From JBMORO01 sp049322295 (lineage in GTDB: Bacteria > Patescibacteriota > Minisyncoccia > RBG-13-40-8-A), in the NCBI GenBank assembly GCA_049322295.1, contig JBMORO010000026.1:1-14123 (forward strand): DNA of 14,123 nt, read 5' to 3'. The position numbers and the translations under genes were made by a program. Shown in pieces: positions 12,984 to 14,123 of this stretch. The notes under the pieces were generated by a model. It was given only the letters and a program-made list of their open reading frames with translations, had not been told where the DNA came from and searched no databases. How positions within the stretch are numbered: the stretch's first letter is position 1; each line of letters starts with the position of its first letter.

Positions 12984-13245
12984 CTTTTTTATCTTTTGAC
13001 AAATACATAAAAATTTTAGCTCGGGATTTTATATCTTTTGATTGTTTGATTTCCGAAAATATTTGATATGCTCTATTTTTACCAATTCTTTTTATTACCC
13101 CCAAATACATGGCGAATTTTTTCGGCTCATGACAATATTCGCTAATCTCTTTTGCTAAAGCATGAATATCCGAATGGATACCCCAGTCCGGTTTTCGTTT
13201 AACCAGCCGTTTTAACGCCTCTTTTATTTTCTTCGTTTTATTCAT
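12952..13245 (-). CDS. 97-aa protein of unknown function, first gene of the def-fmt operon
   Basis: I do not recognise this basic, mostly helical protein. It reads MNKTKKIKEALKRL to KRKPDWGIHSDIHALAKEI, then a central YLGVIKRIGKNRAYQIFSEIKQ helix (about 47-68) and a Lys-rich tail. It has no signal peptide or membrane segment. The 32-bp overlap with def and shared strand support translation in this operon. The start codon directly abuts the family A palindromic element (13247-13327). No Shine-Dalgarno is present. High Lys/Arg content is compatible with nucleic-acid binding but does not prove it. Confidence 0.75.
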   Translation of the reverse strand: MNKTKKIKEALKRLVKRKPDWGIHSDIHALAKEISEYCHEPKKFAMYLGVIKRIGKNRAYQIFSEIKQSKDIKSRAKIFMYLSKDKKDDSTNSKRQK

Positions 13246-13246
13246 A

Positions 13247-13327
13247 CCCAGTAGTGAATTTTCGACTAATTAAAATTTATTATTTGTCCCGATAGTAGAT
13301 CGGGACAGTCGAAAATCTACTACCGGG
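13247..13327. repeat. palindromic element, family A copy 2
   Basis: The 20-bp arms at 13247-13266 and 13308-13327 are imperfect inverted repeats with cores GAATTTTCGAC (left) and GTCGAAAATCT (right), identical to the cores of copy 1 at 212-347. The loop carries a perfect 8-bp hairpin GTCCCGAT/ATCGGGAC (13286-13306). The left arm lies 1 bp from the start codon of the 97-aa gene, read on the - strand. Confidence 0.82.
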
Positions 13328-13353
13328 CATCTTTTTTATTTTATCACGCCTTA

Positions 13354-13384
13354 ATTATAAAATAAACCCATTTGCTATTGACAA
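13354..13384 (-). promoter_or_regulatory. likely promoter of the 97-aa gene/def/fmt operon
   Basis: On the - strand TTGTCA (13384-13379) and TATAAT (13359-13354) are separated by 19 bp, a slightly long spacer. The leader would contain the whole palindromic element. Its -35 overlaps that of the divergent promoter at 13378. Confidence 0.5.
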
Positions 13385-13406
13385 GATTTTACGATGGGTG
13401 TATAAT
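13378..13406 (+). promoter_or_regulatory. consensus promoter for the 73-aa gene
   Basis: A perfect TTGACA (13378-13383), a 17-bp spacer and a perfect TATAAT (13401-13406) are present. Transcription near 13413 would leave a very short leader that consists mostly of the Shine-Dalgarno. The in-frame TTG at 13372 lies upstream of this promoter and is not the start. Confidence 0.88.
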
Positions 13407-13425
13407 TCTTAAAAGGAGGTTTCTA

Positions 13426-13647
13426 ATGGAGAAAAGACCAACATTCTATACCGTTCTTTGCACTTGCTGTCGCTGGGAAAAAACAATTGTCGCCTCAACA
13501 GTTGAAGAAGTGGTAAAGTTTGCCGAAGAAGCACATAAGGCATATAGGGAGAAACCTATTATCTATGTGCGGCGGCATGTACCCTCGTTACAAATAGAAA
13601 GAACCGAAAACCCGAAAATAACCATTGCTCAAAGATTGAAGATGTAG
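13426..13647 (+). CDS. small CxCC protein of unknown function
   Basis: I do not recognise this 73-aa protein. It reads MEKRPTFYTVLCTCCRWEKT at the N-terminus, with C12, C14 and C15 clustered near the start, then a helix (about 24-41, STVEEVVKFAEEAHKAYREK), a short strand (IIYVRRHV) and a basic tail. It has no signal peptide. The start is certain: AAGGAGG (13413-13419) lies 6 bp ahead of ATG 13426, directly under a consensus promoter. The Cys cluster could bind a metal, but one CxCC is not diagnostic. It is transcribed alone with a structured 3' region and a terminator, so it is probably a highly expressed monocistronic gene. Confidence 0.78.
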   Translation: MEKRPTFYTVLCTCCRWEKTIVASTVEEVVKFAEEAHKAYREKPIIYVRRHVPSLQIERTENPKITIAQRLKM

Positions 13648-13760
13648 CTCCTTTAACCAAACTCGGTCGTGAAATTCCCGAGCCTGACCAGCTCCGAGTC
13701 GAGGGGACGACTTGGGAACAGAAAGTTATGGGCTGACTCATAACTATCCCAAAACGGTTT
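13648..13760 (+). ncRNA. possible structured 3' UTR or small RNA
   Basis: This non-coding stretch between the 73-aa stop codon and the terminator is less AT-rich than its surroundings. Possible pairings are TTCCCGAG (13675-13682) with CTTGGGAA (13711-13718), GTTATG (13725-13730) with CATAAC (13739-13744), and ACTCGG (13661-13666) with CCGAGT (13694-13699), the last being an alternative fold. It matches no RNA family that I can recognise. Confidence 0.35.
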
Positions 13761-13788
13761 GAACCTTATCCTTAAAGGTTCTTTTTTT
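13761..13788 (+). terminator. intrinsic terminator after the 73-aa gene
   Basis: GAACCTT (13761-13767) pairs with AAGGTTC (13775-13781) around a 7-nt loop and is followed by seven T residues. Confidence 0.88.
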
Positions 13789-13797
13789 ATTCCAAAA

Positions 13798-13806
13798 TGA
13801 TATAAT
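13798..13806 (+). promoter_or_regulatory. extended -10 promoter of the thpR-like gene
   Basis: TGATATAAT is a perfect extended -10, and is the same 9-mer as the one upstream of the hydrogenase small subunit. The start would fall near 13813, only about 6 nt before ATG 13819, so the mRNA is nearly leaderless. Confidence 0.65.
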
Positions 13807-13818
13807 AAATGCATAGAT

Positions 13819-14123
13819 ATGACCAAGCGACGACTATTTATTGCGATAAATTTACCAGAGGAGGCGAGAAATAGATTAATTAAATTTCAGGAAAAGTGGA
13901 TGGATTTGGATCCAAAATCTATTAACTGGGTTATAAAACCCAATCTTCATATAACTTTGGTTTTTCTTGGGTATATGAATGATGATGAAATGTACAATAT
14001 TTGTCAGATGATGAAAGATGTGGCAAAACGACACCAACCATTCTTTATAAATTTAGAAAGAATTATGGTTGGACCACCAAATGCCACGCCAAGAATGTTT
14101 TGGGCAGAAGGTGCAAAAAGTCA
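13819..14123 (+). CDS. thpR: RNA 2',3'-cyclic phosphodiesterase (LigT/ThpR family), 5' part
   Basis: The first 101 codons of a 2H-phosphoesterase are present, and the gene runs off the window end. Family features are the start RRLFIAINLPEE (4-15), the first catalytic HxT motif in NLHITLVFLG (H44), and PRMFWAEG (91-98), which matches the PRvlWa.G segment. The second HxT motif would lie beyond the window. Family members open 2',3'-cyclic phosphates on RNA ends or ligate 2'-5' bonds in vitro, and the cellular role is not well fixed. ATG 13819 fits both the family N-terminus and the extended -10 just upstream. Confidence 0.9.
   Translation, partial: MTKRRLFIAINLPEEARNRLIKFQEKWMDLDPKSINWVIKPNLHITLVFLGYMNDDEMYNICQMMKDVAKRHQPFFINLERIMVGPPNATPRMFWAEGAKS

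Noticed and set aside
13372..13425. TTG start at 13372 extending the 73-aa protein by 18 residues
   Set aside because: It lies upstream of the -35 box, while ATG 13426 has a perfect Shine-Dalgarno at ideal spacing.
13648..13760. A tRNA or tmRNA in the structured 3' region
   Set aside because: There is no T-loop GGTTCGAAT-type sequence, acceptor stem or CCA end, and no tRNA was found elsewhere in the window by eye.

Overview
The window is an AT-rich, gene-dense bacterial fragment whose content fits the Candidate Phyla Radiation (Patescibacteria, probably a Parcubacteria-type lineage). The reasons are the sortase, DUF11 and CAP surface genes, the O-antigen-ligase/TPR fusion, very short intergenic spaces, few Shine-Dalgarno sites, many near-consensus sigma70 promoters with short or absent leaders, and small palindromic elements scattered between and inside genes. 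TGA ends hypC in an ATGA overlap, so the code is standard and a TGA-recoding Gracilibacteria-type lineage is unlikely. The taxonomic call is inference from gene content only.

Layout. (1) Positions 1-4612 form a cell-surface block on the + strand. It starts with a consensus promoter and a palindromic element, then encodes a membrane-anchored CAP-domain protein, a sortase, and a large secreted DUF11-repeat protein with a sortase-like C-terminal signal, and closes with a strong hairpin terminator. (2) Positions 4616-7916 hold a small MerR/excisionase-type regulator on the - strand, divergent from a two-gene unit: an O-antigen ligase-like membrane protein with a C-terminal TPR domain, and a YkuK (DUF458) RNase H-like protein. 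(3) Positions 7955-11544 form a compact cytoplasmic [NiFe]-hydrogenase island: hypC, an unrecognised Cys-rich 126-aa protein, a group-3-like small subunit, a large subunit and hypA. A run of 100 Ns at 8465-8564 is flanked by an exact 127-bp repeat and is almost certainly an assembly artefact. (4) Positions 11531-13245 carry a - strand operon with a 97-aa unknown gene, def and fmt. Both enzyme genes contain repeat-derived coding insertions. (5) Positions 13354-14123 hold divergent promoters, a 73-aa protein with a canonical Shine-Dalgarno, a structured 3' region with a terminator, and the 5' part of a thpR/LigT-type RNA phosphodiesterase gene.

How the genes work together. The sortase probably acts on the DUF11 protein encoded next to it, and the CAP protein shares the unit. 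In the hydrogenase island, HypC and HypA would help load the Fe and Ni parts of the active site. The island looks simplified: the large subunit ends exactly at the final His of its C-terminal metal motif, so no C-terminal peptide is left for a maturation protease to remove, and HypA lacks its zinc domain. The 126-aa protein sits where a dedicated accessory factor would be expected. No electron-transfer subunit and no hypB, hypD, hypE or hypF lies in the window. The clearest unexplained signals are this stripped-down maturation set, a family of palindromic elements placed directly before start codons, and the 7-bp tandem repeats and palindrome inserted in-frame into fmt and def.
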